Assembly (NCBI GenBank): GCA_032622095.1
Contig: CP136069.1
Coordinates: 38,788,194-38,852,193, forward strand
Source: Siphonodentalium dalli
Lineage: Eukaryota > Mollusca > Scaphopoda > Gadilida > Siphonodentaliidae
Reading direction: 5' to 3'
Length of the DNA stretch: 64,000 bases
Within the stretch, counting starts at the first letter, position 1; every line of letters begins with the position of its first letter. The position numbers and the translations under genes were made by a program. This document shows, piece after piece, positions 1-11,314 of the stretch. The notes under the pieces are model-generated. The model saw only the letters and a program-made list of their open reading frames with translations. It did no database searches and was not told where the DNA came from.

Positions 1-43
1 CCATTCATTGGAAAGCTCTCGCCGAGAGCTTTCCGATGAATGG
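1..43. repeat. 43-bp near-perfect palindrome
   Basis: The two halves (ccattcattggaaag and its complement) pair along the full length with one mismatch and a one-base centre. It abuts a half-copy of a mariner-like MITE. No gene is associated with it, and it may continue left of the window. Confidence 0.7.
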
Positions 44-132
44 CAACAAGCCATATTTCCGACTAAATCCTGAAAAGTTACCCATAATTCTGCTTTGGTT
101 AAGAGGTCGATTAATTAGAGCATTACTGTACA
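44..132. mobile_element. Right half of a mariner-like MITE
   Basis: The segment matches the right arm of the complete element at 26764-26902, from 'ccgactaaatcctgaaaa' to the end 'gcattactgtac'. The matching left arm is missing and the palindrome at 1-43 sits in its place. TA-flanked CAGTA ends suggest a Tc1/mariner-type non-autonomous element. Confidence 0.65.
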
Positions 133-531
133 TCTAAAAAAAAATGGCGTCTATTATGGAACCTTGGATATTCAAATTTCAAATTTCTTTATTGGAATTA
201 TCATTTCGACGTAATCCATAAATACATGTATTATAAACATAACATTGAACACAAATGAACAGACATATATAAACACTAATAGTTATATCTGTAAATAACA
301 TATTGTATTTCATTAAATTGTTAATGTTGTAACTTGTAGAATAGGTGTGTGTTTCAGGATGAGAAAGATTATAATATATGTTTTTTTTTAGTTTTTTTTT
401 TTAAAGAGCTTACATTAGGGTGAGTTATGGTTAAGTAGATAATCGTTTTTTCATAGCTTCTTTTATGTATTTACATACTTGTTTAGTACTTGTGAAGGTT
501 GATGAATTCAATATGGCTTTGGTGTTATTCA
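133..531. other. AT-rich intergenic stretch
   Basis: Poly-T runs near 380-402 and general AT-rich sequence. I see no coding or structured feature. Confidence 0.6.
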
Positions 532-752
532 TATAATGACTAATGTGGAAAATGTTGTATTTACTTCATAGTAAATACAACATAGTAAATACAACATAAA
601 GCAGAATGAAGTACCCAGAGTTTGAATTTAGTGATGCTAGGTCACTGTGTGGGGTAGCGTCATTAACTTCACCATCTAGGGATCTCATTCTGTAAATGTC
701 CAGCACCTGATTTTGAAGTAAATACAACATTTTCCACATTAGTCATTATATT
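532..752. mobile_element. Hairpin MITE, about 220 bp
   Basis: Inverted ends of about 36 bp (TATAATGACTAATGTGG at 532-548, complement at 736-752) enclose a second palindrome at about 603-693. That inner palindrome begins 'gcagaatgaagtacccagag' and closes 'gggatctcattctg'. It is a diverged copy of the hairpin seen at 6114-6309, 39738-39806 and 40031-40127. No coding sequence. Target duplication is possibly TA. Confidence 0.7.
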
Positions 753-970
753 GCACGATCTTATATTGATCCTCTTAAACTGTTACAATATCACTAAGAA
801 GAGAGAAAGATCGCATATAAAAACCTATGAAATCCTCCGAAGGATTCGATATCGTTTACACTCTACTCTCGCGCGCATTAGGTGCATGTAAACAGTATGG
901 CGAAATGTACTGATTCCCCAAGGGCGCTAATTATCATAATGTAGAAGGCGTTATTATTCTATTGCATTTT
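753..970. other. Intergenic, no feature seen
   Basis: Unique-looking AT-rich sequence between two repeats. Confidence 0.5.
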
Positions 971-1202
971 GTAATATATAATGTATTTGTATATTGTTCT
1001 GATATGAACTGTGACCAGAATAAAACATATTAGTAATAAAAAAAATCAGATATCGAGCTATTAATATGTATGTTAATAATCACCTCAAAGGTCCATCTGA
1101 ATTAAAATTTAAACCAAGTACTCTCACATTATTTGAAAGAAACAAAAAATCGTTATGTTACCAGATCAGTATACTTATCACTGACGACCATTTTGAATTA
1201 AC
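971..1202. repeat. Dispersed 230-bp repeat, copy 1
   Basis: It is nearly identical to the reverse complement of 18720-18946. Both copies end exactly at the TTAA of a piggyBac-like MITE. The minus-strand reading of the 18.7-kb copy is open across the repeat (the frame contains LKGPFELKFKPSTLTLFER), and this copy differs there by only a few substitutions, so a decayed coding segment is possible but unproven. Confidence 0.7.
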
Positions 1203-1602
1203 TTAACCCTTTACCCAACAAACCGGCCAAAACCGGCCAAATAAAGCTTCAACAACCTAAAATATCTTCGGTCTGTCTCAATAAAACCATACAAATATGG
1301 ATATCATTGGAACCGGCTCATTGACCACATTGTGATGGTTATAGTTATGCCCTGTGCCAATGCATTCTCTTATATATGCGAGTCGACCATAGGTCGCCTC
1401 GCATATATAAGAGAATGCGTTGGCCTAAAAAACATCTTTTTATAACACTTTTTACCATTTTTTCTTACATTCTTTAACAATTTCATAATTTTTAATGCGT
1501 TAAGCCAATGCATTCTCTTATATATGCGAGGCGACCTATGGTCGACTCGCGTATATAAGAGAATGCATTGGCACAGGGCCCTTCTGTTGGGTAAAGGGTT
1601 AA
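1203..1602. mobile_element. piggyBac-like MITE, copy 1
   Basis: TTAA flanks inverted ends CCCTTTACCCAACA and TGTTGGGTAAAGGG. Inside are two palindromes of about 70 bp (about 1355-1425 and 1503-1575) with core CCAATGCATTCTCTTATATA, joined by a T-rich spacer. TTAA target duplication and a CCC start are hallmarks of piggyBac elements. No transposase, hence non-autonomous. Other copies: 18323-18719 and 38735-39103. Confidence 0.85.
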
Positions 1603-1987
1603 AGTGGTTCTGAAGTTGCTAACCAATGACCGGAAAAGAACCATAAAGCAGATCCGTGACACCCACTATCACCCAGATCACACGTGTTATACATATAGGA
1701 TATCACAGGAAGATACCACTCAGTAATAATTCACAATTCAATTTATTTATTCTGGTCATCATATAATGATATTACAGCTGTTTTGAATTACATAATCAGA
1801 TACATAATATATATATATGCATGCACATGCGTTACAATATATAGAGCACATATATACGAAAATATGGTAATGTTTATGCTTGTTGCTTTTAGATGGTAAT
1901 AATACTAATAATAATAATAATAATAGATTTGATCAATGTGGTCCAGTTAGTGGGGTTTGTGTTATGGATGCTAATTAGCCTCAAGAG
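1603..1987. other. Intergenic with short microsatellites
   Basis: Contains (TA)n near 1805-1820 and (AAT)n near 1905-1925. No gene signal. Confidence 0.5.
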
Positions 1988-2276
1988 GACTTAAACAAGT
2001 CTAAGACCTTTCCGACAAAAATGGACAGGTTCCTTGCGGTTAAATAATTGCAGTAACTTATGTGAGTTTGGTCTTCGAAAATAATAAGGGCGAATATATC
2101 TCAGTCTCAACTCGCACTTAAGTATAATGTGGTATTCATCGCCCAGTTCTAAATTACAGAGGGTACATTGCCGTTCCGAGTAGTCAACATTATACCATGA
2201 GCCCTGTTCAACGGGTAGTTTGTGATTTCTTGTAGATGTTATAAAAATGTTTCTGGGGTTCAAGCTCAATCATACT
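1988..2276 (-). pseudogene. LINE retrotransposon C-terminal tail
   Basis: The minus-strand reading has the NH-x-LP motif followed by a C-x2-C-x8-H-x4-C zinc-knuckle-like motif (CTLC ... EYHIILKC), the signature found after the reverse transcriptase domain of many non-LTR elements. It resembles the copy at 47030-47415 (CTLC ... DEYHFILEC). Only this tail is present, as expected of 5'-truncated LINE insertions. Family (CR1, L2, Jockey or RTE-like) cannot be decided from it. Confidence 0.7.
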
Positions 2277-3300
2277 GGTTCTGAAAATTTTCTGTCCAAC
2301 AAGAAAATATTTTGTTCGTGCTGAACTAAGGTAAGAGATTATACTGTTTCTTTTCATTCGTTGTTATTGTTTTTTTTTTCTTTTTCTTTTCTTGACATTG
2401 TTTTATTCGCGATAATCCGTTGGAGCGACAGCGGTGGCTAATATGTAATCACTTGAATGTGCAACAATGTAAAACGCGAAAAATATTGCGGTGACGCAGA
2501 GAGAAAAAATAAGGACACTTTTTTCGAACAGGGGGGGGGGGGGGTGTACATTTTTTTTGCATGAAGGTATGCCGGGTGGGTGTGTCGTCCACACTGCCAA
2601 AACACATTTCTTTCACCCTCTTGTAAATGTTTTAATGGAGACTTTAAAATTCCAGATATAGGCTATGTAACAATTCTAAACAAATCTTAGTTGCAAAAAC
2701 ACCATTACTTATGATACTGGGCCTCATAATATAGGCCTTAACGAATGACATTCAGCTATATAGCCAAGTTCATTTATGGATATAATTGCAACAGAATTTG
2801 GTTTTGCAGGTAAAAATACATAAACCCTCAAAAACAACATACTAGAATTCAGCAAAAATCGGAAAAAGGGCAATTGGTAAATATCATAAAATACATTTCT
2901 GAAGATATGGTCAAATCTTCAATTTATGGGTTTTCAGGGATGTATATAAAAAAATCAGATTCACAAGTCCTTCCAATTTCAAGTCCATTTGTCAACCGTA
3001 TGGCACGTTCACATGTGGCTGTAATAAAGTATCAGGTATTCCCATGTGACTTACTTGACGAATGAAAAAATAATAGTATCGCTAGTGTATGATATATGTT
3101 CACCTTGGTTGGTGACCATCGGTATCCGTTAAATACTCTCTAATGGATACGCCGGTATACCCGTTCACACACTTGAGTTATGGCCCATCAATATTATCGT
3201 ATCTTTCAACAACTGACTTCGTAATTCCATTTTAGATGGGTTGACAGAATCGCTAAAGTATTATATGAATATGTGTATATTAACGTAGTTATATATGTGG
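2277..3300. other. Intergenic with a G-run
   Basis: An uninterrupted G run of 15 lies at about 2531-2545 beside 'gaaggtatgccgggtggg'. That side sequence recurs in reverse at 9690-9720 beside a C run, so this is probably a relic of one repeat family. The rest is unremarkable. Confidence 0.45.
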
Positions 3301-3760
3301 CTTCCGTTGGCGGAGGACGTCCAAACGCACCCCGCCCATGAACCAGGCCAAACTCCCAAGATCGCATAATTCAATTTGCACCCCTCCAATCGACTTTGAA
3401 TTGTCCACCTGGTACCTCACATGCCTTGTTTTTTTGGTTTTTTTTTTTAACTTGAATTTTGGTTGGATACCGGGATGTAGGGACCTAGAGGAAATTTAGA
3501 ACCAATAGTTTAACCAAAAGTAGGGAAAAATGCAAATGTTGGTCTAAAACAACAAATTCCACATACATTACTGGTGTACAAATTCCAACTAATGGTGTGC
3601 CAGATATAAAATTTTCAACTGGTAAACAGTTCGAGTCCCCGTGTCGCCACACTCATGTATGTCTGGTAATGTGATATACACCACAGTCCCACGAACCAAA
3701 CCACGTTCACAACTCTAAAAAACTTAATTTAGGGTCTAAATGGGGGTGGGTCATCCGATT
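3300..3760. repeat. Diverged fragments of the 13.4-kb hAT-like family
   Basis: The text resembles pieces of the element at 13400-14554: 'ggacgtccaaacgcacccc', attt/aaattccaac-type words and a 'gtctaaaacaacaaattcc' segment. At 3628-3648 a box-B-like GTTCGAGTCCC occurs, but no matching A box is seen upstream, so no tRNA or SINE is called. Confidence 0.35.
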
Positions 3761-4275
3761 TGTACCTGATATTTTATTGCATAATGGCATGTTCACATGT
3801 AGCTGCAAGAAAATATATTCTAGAAAATATCAGGTACTTGTGCCATGATAATGTTCTTGCTGCAAAGATTGCACCCATGAGAACGTGGCGGTCTAGATGG
3901 CGATGATTGAGCTTCATCGGAAAAGTATTAGCCGTGCTGGTTCAAGTGCATTGCGTCGGGTAAACAACTTATTGTCCATATTGGCAATTCATCGCATTTT
4001 GACATTTCCAGCTGTTGAGATGTATTACCGTAGTCGTGTGAGGCGAGGCATGCACCCAACCGTAGCCACGGTGCTGCCCTCGTGTGTAAAGACCTTCTCT
4101 GTACTGAGAGGGTGGTCACGTTATTACACGCGTATGTTATAATTTAATTGTGCATGCATATATGGGGTGACAAACGTTATTGTGTTTTTGTTGGCAAATC
4201 GGACGACCCCACCCCCACTGAGACCCCACTGAAGTTTTCTATAGTTGTGGATTTGGTCTGATTCGTCGGGTTGTA
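3761..4275. other. Unassigned sequence with an unsupported 81-codon frame
   Basis: An 81-codon plus-strand frame (3897-4142) has somewhat higher GC than its surroundings, but no recognisable domain, splice site or homologous copy in this window. I do not call it a gene. Confidence 0.3.
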
Positions 4276-4294
4276 ATGTATATCAAGTTACCAA

Positions 4295-4488
4295 AAACGA
4301 GCAGCGATTACATGATTATATATAAATTATGCAGCGACTACATTCTTATATATAAAATATGCAGCGACTACATTCTTATATATAAATTATGCAGCGACTA
4401 CATTCTTATATATAAATTATGCAGCAACTACATTCTTATATATAAATTATGCAGCGACTACATTCTTATATGTAAATTATGCTGTGTG
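4295..4488 (+). repeat. 30-bp minisatellite, about 6-7 copies
   Basis: Units of the form gcagcgactacattcttata + tataaattat repeat head to tail with few substitutions. The period is a multiple of three, which keeps a frame open (YKLCSDYILI repeats); this is a by-product and not evidence of a protein. Confidence 0.85.
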
Positions 4489-4860
4489 TTTATCAGTGAA
4501 AATTCGTCTAGAATTGACAAGTAAAATCTGTTTTATGAAATTGTACGATCGGATTGGATGGAATATTAGTTGAATGCTACATGCTTTCAGTGCCTGCATG
4601 CATGGGGTGTCACTAGCTCATCGGCTTGTTTCACTGAAATAAGCCAGTATTATTCTTGAATTGCAGTTTACCCTAAAGAGAAACCGACTGAAAAGGAAAA
4701 GGCGAAGATAGAGATGCTGACCGTTATCTGGCGAAAATCGCAAATAAATAAATAAAAGACTACTATATATGTCAGCTGACTACGTCATAACATGTCATTA
4801 TTAATAAAATGCACAAACTAGATCGATTTATCCAGTCTCACTTCCGGTCCATAGACAGGG
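4489..4860. other. Intergenic, no feature seen
   Basis: Ordinary AT-rich sequence. Confidence 0.45.
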
Positions 4861-5240
4861 TGGTTGCTATATGGTCTTCGTTGAAGGGTGTCCAAATTGC
4901 AATTTCAGAATGAATCCCCACCCTTGTACCAGACTGAAATTGCCATGGCTGTGAAAACCATTTGCACCTCACCCCAAAGCCCACCTTTGAGTTGGAATTT
5001 ACAAACTGGAATTTCAAGCTTCCCAACGGTTGAAAACTATCAACAGATGTTGGAAACCTATCAACCCAAAGTTGACTTTTGGACTACACAAAACATTTCA
5101 CACTAAATAGTGGTTGGAAATTCAAACTATCAGAAAAAATAGCAGCCTCATTTTTATTTGAAATTTCCAACGTTAGAACTTTGTGTCCGGCATAACAATT
5201 TAAAATGTTTAAACTTTTGGATAAAGTTGTGCGGTAAGAT
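4861..5240. repeat. Diverged hAT-family fragment
   Basis: Repeated words such as 'ggaaattcaaac', 'caacggttgaaaac' and 'caacagatgttggaaac' match the degenerate body of the 13400-14554 element and the copy ending at 50973 ('ccaacagatgttg'). No complete termini found. Confidence 0.4.
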
Positions 5241-5282
5241 ACCACGGCCATTCTTTACTCGAAATCAATTCATTGCAGCCGA

Positions 5283-5300
5283 ACCTGTATTGGTCACGCG

Positions 5301-5333
<33 letters not shown>

Positions 5334-5341
5334 CTATATAT
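5283..5341. repeat. (TA)n microsatellite
   Basis: About 25 TA dinucleotides ending in tagctatatata. Confidence 0.9.
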
Positions 5342-5374
5342 AGATTGAAATCATTCGAATTACGGGGCATTTCG

Positions 5375-5427
5375 AAGATTTCCGTTATTTCGTAAAGTGA
5401 TATAATTACGAAATAACGCGGAAATCA
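5375..5427. repeat. Hairpin, about 20-bp stem
   Basis: 'gatttccgttatttcgtaa' and its complement 'ttacgaaataacgcggaaatc' face each other across a short loop, with one dinucleotide insertion in the right arm. Function unknown. Confidence 0.65.
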
Positions 5428-5720
5428 GTAAAATGAAAGTAGTAATCATGCGCAGTGTCATTTCCGCCAAGTGCGGACGGAAAATTCTTGAAAAATAATG
5501 AAAAATGTAAATTTCGTCGCTATAATAGAAATTTCTTTTGTTTAAAATTGTGGGGCATCTTTAGAAACTTGTGGGGCATTATGTAATAAAAAAGACAAAA
5601 GAATACCCCGTAAATGGCATATTATCTGAGTGTATATACATGTATATATACCATACATATATGAACCCATGTTCAGACTGATACGCTTCCTAACTCTCGG
5701 TGAAAGGGCTTCCTTTTTAA

Positions 5721-5972
5721 GGATGTCCCCGTAGCCGAGGTGGTTAGGTCGTGGATACGATCATCACAGTCTGGGCTAGACGAGGTTGGCGCGGGTTCGA
5801 AACCCCGGCATGGATGAAAATCGGGACCGGTTTTCAAGCTTGATTTGGTTTGGGGAACATCTCGATGTACCATTCCGATCGACACATGGCTATTTCGATA
5901 AGAAATGAGAATTTGTTCACGCAAATATGAAGCAATGAACACTCATACTGAGTCCGTGCCTCCATAACTCTG

Positions 5973-6012
<40 letters not shown>
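5721..6012 (+). mobile_element. tRNA-derived SINE
   Basis: A box-like TAGCCGAGGTGG (5732-5743) and B box GGTTCGAAACC (5794-5804) lie in a tRNA-like head of about 95 bp whose spacing suits a long-variable-arm tRNA (Leu or Ser type). The 3' acceptor half does not pair with the 5' end, so this is not a working tRNA. A unique body follows and the element ends in an (AT)n tail at about 5970-6012. Internal pol III promoter plus simple tail is the classic SINE layout. Confidence 0.75.
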
Positions 6013-6014
<2 letters not shown>

Positions 6015-6090
6015 CCAAAAGCAATGCCGCATATAAACTTTACCGAAATAATTTTTTAAAAACGGAGTTACTGACACCTTCATACAACCC

Positions 6091-6332
6091 TTGAAATAGT
6101 GTGTCTGTCATTTGCAGAATGAGGTTCCCAGAGGGTGAATTTAGTGATGCTACCCCGCATAGCGGGCTAGCATCACCAAATTCACCCTCTGGGAACCTCA
6201 TTCTGCTGAGGTGTAAGCAGAATGAGGTCCCCGGAGGGTGAATTTGGTGATGCTAGCCCGCTATGCGGGGTAGCTTCACTAAATTCACCATCTCGGGACC
6301 TCATTCTGCAAATGACAGACACGCTATTTCAA
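6091..6332. mobile_element. Double-hairpin MITE (family B)
   Basis: Outer inverted ends 'ttgaaatagtgtgtctgtc' (6091) and 'gacagacacgctatttcaa' (6332) enclose two consecutive palindromes, about 6114-6206 and 6217-6309. Each begins gcagaatgaggt and ends acctcattctgc. The whole can fold as a cloverleaf. No coding sequence. Relatives: 532-752, 39738-39806, 40031-40127. Confidence 0.8.
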
Positions 6333-6337
6333 GGCTT

Positions 6338-6406
6338 GCGTTCATACGCTGGCACGTTTGCTCTGCAAACTGCAACAATGCCAGTTGCAAACTTGCCAAA
6401 AGGGAT
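6338..6406. repeat. Fragment related to the Harbinger-like MITE ends
   Basis: 'gcgttcatacgctggca' and 'gccagttgcaaacttgcc' are inverted partial copies of the terminal sequence of the adjacent element at 6410-6817. Confidence 0.5.
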
Positions 6407-6409
6407 TAA

Positions 6410-6817
6410 GGCTACGTTCATACGCTGGCAAGTTTGCACGTTATGTTTTTGCGGGCATTTCGTCATAGAAAACCACATGGTGCCAGAATATTAACGGAAC
6501 GTGCACATAACATCTTTACCAAAGCGAAAGACATTAGAAGTAACATTTATCTAATTCCACTTGTAACAGTGTTATTGGAATTTGCCTTCAAATACCTGTA
6601 AGATTTATTCTTGCGAGATCATTGCATGATATTGACAGGCAAATTCCTGTAGCATCGTTACTAATGGAACTACAGAGATTTTATTCGCACGTAGTTAGCT
6701 GTGGCACAGATGCACTTTATTTGCTTGTTTCCTTTCATATTATGGCACCATATCGTTTTCTACGACAAAATGCCTGCAAACCATACTGTGCAAACTTGCC
6801 AGTGTATGGACGTACCC
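6410..6817. mobile_element. PIF/Harbinger-like MITE, 408 bp
   Basis: About 90 bp of matching inverted ends: left GGCTACGTTCATACGCTGGC, right (as complement) GGGTACGTCCATACACTGGC, continuing through TTTGCA, GCGGGCAT/GCAGGCAT and the TGGTGCCA region. It is flanked by TAA at 6407-6409 and 6818-6820, the 3-bp TWA duplication typical of PIF/Harbinger. No transposase frame. Confidence 0.8.
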
Positions 6818-7099
6818 TAATTTCTGCTACATTGTAGCTGTCGACAAATCAGCGTTACTGATGATCAATCTACGACATCGGTTGTGTGTGATTGCTGGTT
6901 TAGCTGAGCTGTTTACAATATACATGTATGAAGAACGCGGTGTTTGTTGACAATTATATGCAAGTCAAAATAATGTCACTTTTTGTATTGTAATATGAGT
7001 TCGACACGACCCTCCCTGGGGTACTGCTGTTAGATAGCCCACATTAAAACTAACGGCCTTATTCGGGACGTGTGTAGCAAGTAAGTCTCTCTATGTGGA
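6818..7099. other. Intergenic, no feature seen
   Basis: Contains 'cctccctggggtactgctg' and otherwise nothing notable. Confidence 0.4.
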
Positions 7100-7480
7100 T
7101 GTCAAACTTAGAATTGCAAATTGACTAACTCCTTAAATACTAAACCGAAGTAACTCGAGAAATTGCCCTTTGCCTTTTGTCGGTGAACTGGTACCAAAAT
7201 CTTTCAAACTGTTGGCAGAAATTCCTAACCTAAATTCCATGTTTGGACATTCAGTCCAAAAACTTACCATTGCATGCATTGATCCCTTTGTAGCGAACAG
7301 AAATTGCCAAGTACCATATTTTTTATAATGCACCCATTGGGTCGATACTTTCTGAATGGTATCTCGCAATTTCCGACTGATTGCCATTTCTGACCAAAAT
7401 GTGGTCTTTTTGGTTTAAAATAACAAATATCACACTTAATACGGTTTGAAATATGTGTGAAATTATTGGAGCAAAACAAA
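7100..7480. repeat. Diverged hAT-family fragment
   Basis: Contains words such as 'gaaattcctaacc' and 'gattgccatttctgaccaaa', resembling the reverse-oriented copy at 50570-50640. Confidence 0.35.
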
Positions 7481-7487
7481 CCTACTT

Positions 7488-9229
7488 CAGGACCCTGTAC
7501 TATAGATTCCCAATAGCCGTGTTTTAACCTGCGGAGAACGTTCCTCGGTAATTACATAGTCTTGTAAAGCGAGACTTATGTTCTATAGTACTCGAGCAAT
7601 TGTATTCTTGTAAATGACTTGCATTGTTTATTGGAATTTAACAATAGTCGATTACCCTTTGTTCACACCATACATTGTTGTGAACTGCCTTATATGATAT
7701 TCTCGGCGAGCCATCTGTAACTGGGATTCATTTCAGCAGTAAGCTGCTCGGTTTTTGGGGTGAATGGAGTGCCCTAACGCTGCATATTTTTGTTATTCTT
7801 TTGTACGCGAATTGTCTATCTTGGGGAAAAACAAGAAGTCGCTTGACGGGCTGATAAATTACCAACTTAGGGAGTTCCATAGTACAGAAATAACACAGCA
7901 TAGGGTAGAACACGGTGTTAAAATTACAAGTATACGAGGCTGAATTAGTGGTTGTCACTGCAATAAACGCGTGCGAATGTCGATATGAAGGATTATCGCT
8001 CTGTGTATTGCGCACTCACCCATTAACCCTTTGTCGTCATGCTAAGTTCTCACGCGGCCAATAAAATCAATGTCATATCATGTTGGGATGTTGTGTTCAA
8101 ATTATGCATGTATATATATATCTCTTGAGATGTGGTTCATAAACAGAGTGAAGTTGCCTTTGATAAATAAGGGTTTCAACATAAATTATGTTGTGACAAG
8201 GGCGATTCTTACCAAAATACTCAACAGTTGGGAATTTCATGCAGGGACTTGTCGATATGGGGTTGGCTCATCACCATAATCTTCGTCCCAAAGTTCATGA
8301 TGATTGAATTATGGAGTTAAATGGCAAACAATTGAGAAGTTTCGATCGGTTGGAGTTGTTGGGTTGGAGATTTCTAACAGTTGGAAATCTTGAGTAACCA
8401 TTGCAGAATTTCAACCGAATGGGCTGCAAATATAGTTTTTCGAACTCGGAAATATTATCTGGTTCAAGGGATGGAGGTGCACTCGGGCACCGGAGACCCT
8501 ATACATGAATGTTACCGCGATTCCATGCCAGAAAAATGGCACTGAATTTGAAAATTAAGACTGGAGAATAGGTTGTAATCATTCCAATAGTTACATTTTC
8601 CAGCCAATATAACTGCAAATTATACTTTATACCCCTAGTATGATGTTTCCATGTTCTTTGTTTTGGTCACATGCGAAATGAGAACGAGACTCATTACTTG
8701 TGTAGTAGCAATTACACAGGCGGGAGCAAGCTGACAGCCATGGGGCACGAGGGTTCAAATATGAATAGATTGTGGTGGGGTGTCACGTTATACGTACACT
8801 AAATTCACTATATTCCGCTCTAATACGCAATCAATGTGGGATAAAACATATCAACATGGTAACAAGTATCCCACGCACTACCGATGGAATGAATTTTCAC
8901 TGTGCGCATGCAATTGTGGACAAAATGACCCAACTATCGGAAACTGGTCACATAGATGTACCTGTATACATCAACTAAACCACTCGCCAACTGACTCAAA
9001 GAGGTATTGCTATATCCATTCATGTATAACATTAGAGTAAGTTCCCTTTACCCGTTAACAAGTGTTCGCCTCCACGCGCAGCAAACGGAGATAAACAGTA
9101 CTGGATTTTGTCTGTTCTTGTAAATGACGGGGAATTACATACACTATTAAATTGCCGGTATCCATAGTATTCGACACGTTCCCCGCAAGTCAAAACACGG
9201 CTATTGGGAATCTATAGTACAGGGCCCTG
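7488..9229. mobile_element. Long-TIR element, 1.74 kb
   Basis: The left end CAGGACCCTGTACTATAG and the right end (complement) CAGGGCCCTGTACTATAG begin inverted repeats of at least 50 clean bp (including TTCCCAATAGCCGTGTTTT) that continue, diverged, to about 130 bp ('ttcttgtaaatgac' at about 7601 and its partner near 9115). A CAGGG start is hAT-like, but I see no 8-bp duplication. The interior has no credible transposase; short frames at 7728-8015 and 8780-9040 are unsupported. The interior also carries 'ggaaatttc' words of the hAT-like family near 8220-8460. Confidence 0.65.
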
Positions 9230-9970
9230 GTCGGAAATGTTCAACTGGTCTGCATGGCATGCAATGTCTAAATTGGGGGTGATGCATCAGCATGGTAACA
9301 TAACTCAGTCTCAAATCCGGCACATCTTGTACCGTAGCTGTATTATAGTATATGGTATACCGTATAGATTTTAGATGTTTTATTCACACAATAATTAAGT
9401 TACAACAAAACATCAATAATAATTCAAAATTATGGTGCAATTACAGTGAGGGATACTATAGAATTGATAATATCAAATATTTGCTTCTGTGTATATATAT
9501 TGCGGATGAAGGTGGATAACTCTATAAAAATCAAGTGGATTTGCGTGTTAGACATTTGACAATCCGGCCATATTTCGTTGAACAAAATGTTGATAAATAA
9601 CACCTTTTGGGCAATTTTATGTTTTAAACTGTTACAAATATCAAATATGGGCGCAAAAGGTCTTTAGTAAAAACAATTTTTTTCCCCTTGGACCACCCCG
9701 GCATACCTTCCTGCAAATGTTCTATTACCCACCCCCCCCCCCCCCCCCGCCTGGACGATATATAAGCCTGCATTGTGAATATGACCCCCAGTGTCCATTC
9801 ATCACCGACACGATTCCGGGCACCAAAATCCATACAGGTCGCAGAATTGTGGGTCGTTCTCCAGCCAATAATCACAATAGATATGATCCTCTGTAAAGAA
9901 AAAAATCATATGTAGCAAGAGCATCATCATAGCTACGCAGGACAAGTCTCGTCACTTGTTGTCCTGGTAA
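9230..9970. other. Intergenic with a C-run
   Basis: A run of about 20 C near 9729-9748 lies next to 'ggaccaccccggcatacctt', the inverse of the G-run context at 2531-2600. No genes seen. Confidence 0.45.
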
Positions 9971-9984
9971 CAATTTCAGAACTT

Positions 9985-10745
9985 AAAGACGTATAATGTG
10001 GTCTTATTTCTATGGAGGCAACTGATACGGTAGTGTCGCTGAAGAGATCACTCTCGCCAAAAAAGTGCTGAAGGCGACACAGGTTCTGAAAATGTGATGA
10101 AGGCTACACAGGTTTTGAAAATGTGCTGAAGACTACTCAGATGTTGAAAATGTGCCGAAGGCTACACAGGTTTTGAAACATGCTGAAGGCTACACAGGTT
10201 TTGAAAATGTGCTGAAGGCTACACAGGTTTTGAAAATATGCTGAAGGCTACACTGATATTGAAAATGTGCTGAAGGCTACACAGATATTGAAATTGTGCT
10301 GAAGGCTACACAGGTTTGGAAAAAATGCTGAAGCCTACACAGGTTTGGAAAATGTGCTGAAGGCTACACAGGTTTTGAAAATGTGCTGAAGGCTATACAG
10401 GTTTGGAAAATATGCTGAAGGCTACACAGGTTTTTAAAATGTGCTGAAGGCTACACAAATTTTTATATCTCGTTCTCAATGAAGTTTAGTTTTCGTGTCT
10501 GCCATGATTTATGTAAGAGAATTTATTTTCCAATGCAAATTAAAATGAACTTAAAACAAACTGCGGATGGGCGCCATTCTTTCGGGAACACAGTTGAAGT
10601 AACTGCGTTAGTGCCCATCACAAACCCTGTGTACCCTTCATCACATTTTCAAAACCTGCGTTTTGCACTCTTTTTTATTTTTGTGAGAGTGACCCCTTCG
10701 GCGTTTAGTATCCAGACTGTGCCTATCTCCGCTAGCAGAATGTAA
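9985..10745. mobile_element. Foldback element enclosing a minisatellite
   Basis: Sequence at about 10020-10110 ('gatcactctcgcc', 'caggttctgaaaatgtgatg') matches the reverse complement of about 10625-10740 ('gtcactctcaca', 'caggttttgaaaatgtgatg') with moderate divergence. A single repeat unit therefore recurs in inverted orientation beyond the array. This suits a foldback or long-TIR element whose internal arm repeats expanded. Exact ends and target duplication were not resolved. Confidence 0.55.
10064..10458 (+). repeat. 28-29-bp minisatellite, about 14 copies
   Basis: The unit is tgctgaaggctacacaggtt + ttgaaaatg, with a few substitutions (agatat for aggttt) and single-base length changes. 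The unit also occurs inverted at about 10630-10662. Confidence 0.9.
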
Positions 10746-10977
10746 TAATCAACTCATATTTTGCAAAAATTCGAAACACATCGACTGCAGCATGTCAGAG
10801 AACACAACATCTGAACTACATTGTACACATGCAAATAATTACAGTATGTAAAGAGCATGTGATAAGTAAAACACCCAACACCTTGGCTATATTATTGGGA
10901 GAGTGATTTACGATGACCCAGTCGACATCGAAAGCTTGAGTTGAGAGGATTCGCGATCGTGATATGGTCATCGAGAG

Positions 10978-11314
10978 CTGGCACTCGAAATTTTGACATT
11001 ATAAACTCGAAATTTTGACTTTTAATCTCGAAATTTTCATTTAAAATTTCGACTTTTAAACTCTAAATTTCGACTTTGTAAAGTCCACATGTCGACTTTT
11101 AAATTCAAAATATCGACTTTACAAACTCTAAATTTTGACTTTTAATCTCGAAATTTCGACTTTTTAAAATCAAAATTTCGACGTTTAAACTATTAATTTC
11201 GACTTTTAAACTCTATATTACGACTCTATAAACTCACAATTTTGACTTTTAAAAGTCAAAATTTTGTGTTTGTAAAGTCGAAATTTTAAAATTGAAAGTC
11301 GAAATTTTTACTTT
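10978..11314. repeat. Degenerate TCGAAATTTTGACTTT satellite
   Basis: About 17-20-bp units of the form aaactcgaaattttgacttt repeat, with the complement form aaagtcgaaattt appearing at the distal end. Pairing within and between units is extensive. No coding value. Confidence 0.75.

Noticed and set aside
4276-4524. 82-codon repetitive peptide
   Set aside because: Product of a 30-bp minisatellite whose period is divisible by three.
5721-5815. Functional tRNA gene (Leu or Ser type)
   Set aside because: A and B boxes are present but the 5' and 3' acceptor segments do not pair, and unique sequence with an AT tail follows; a SINE is the better explanation.
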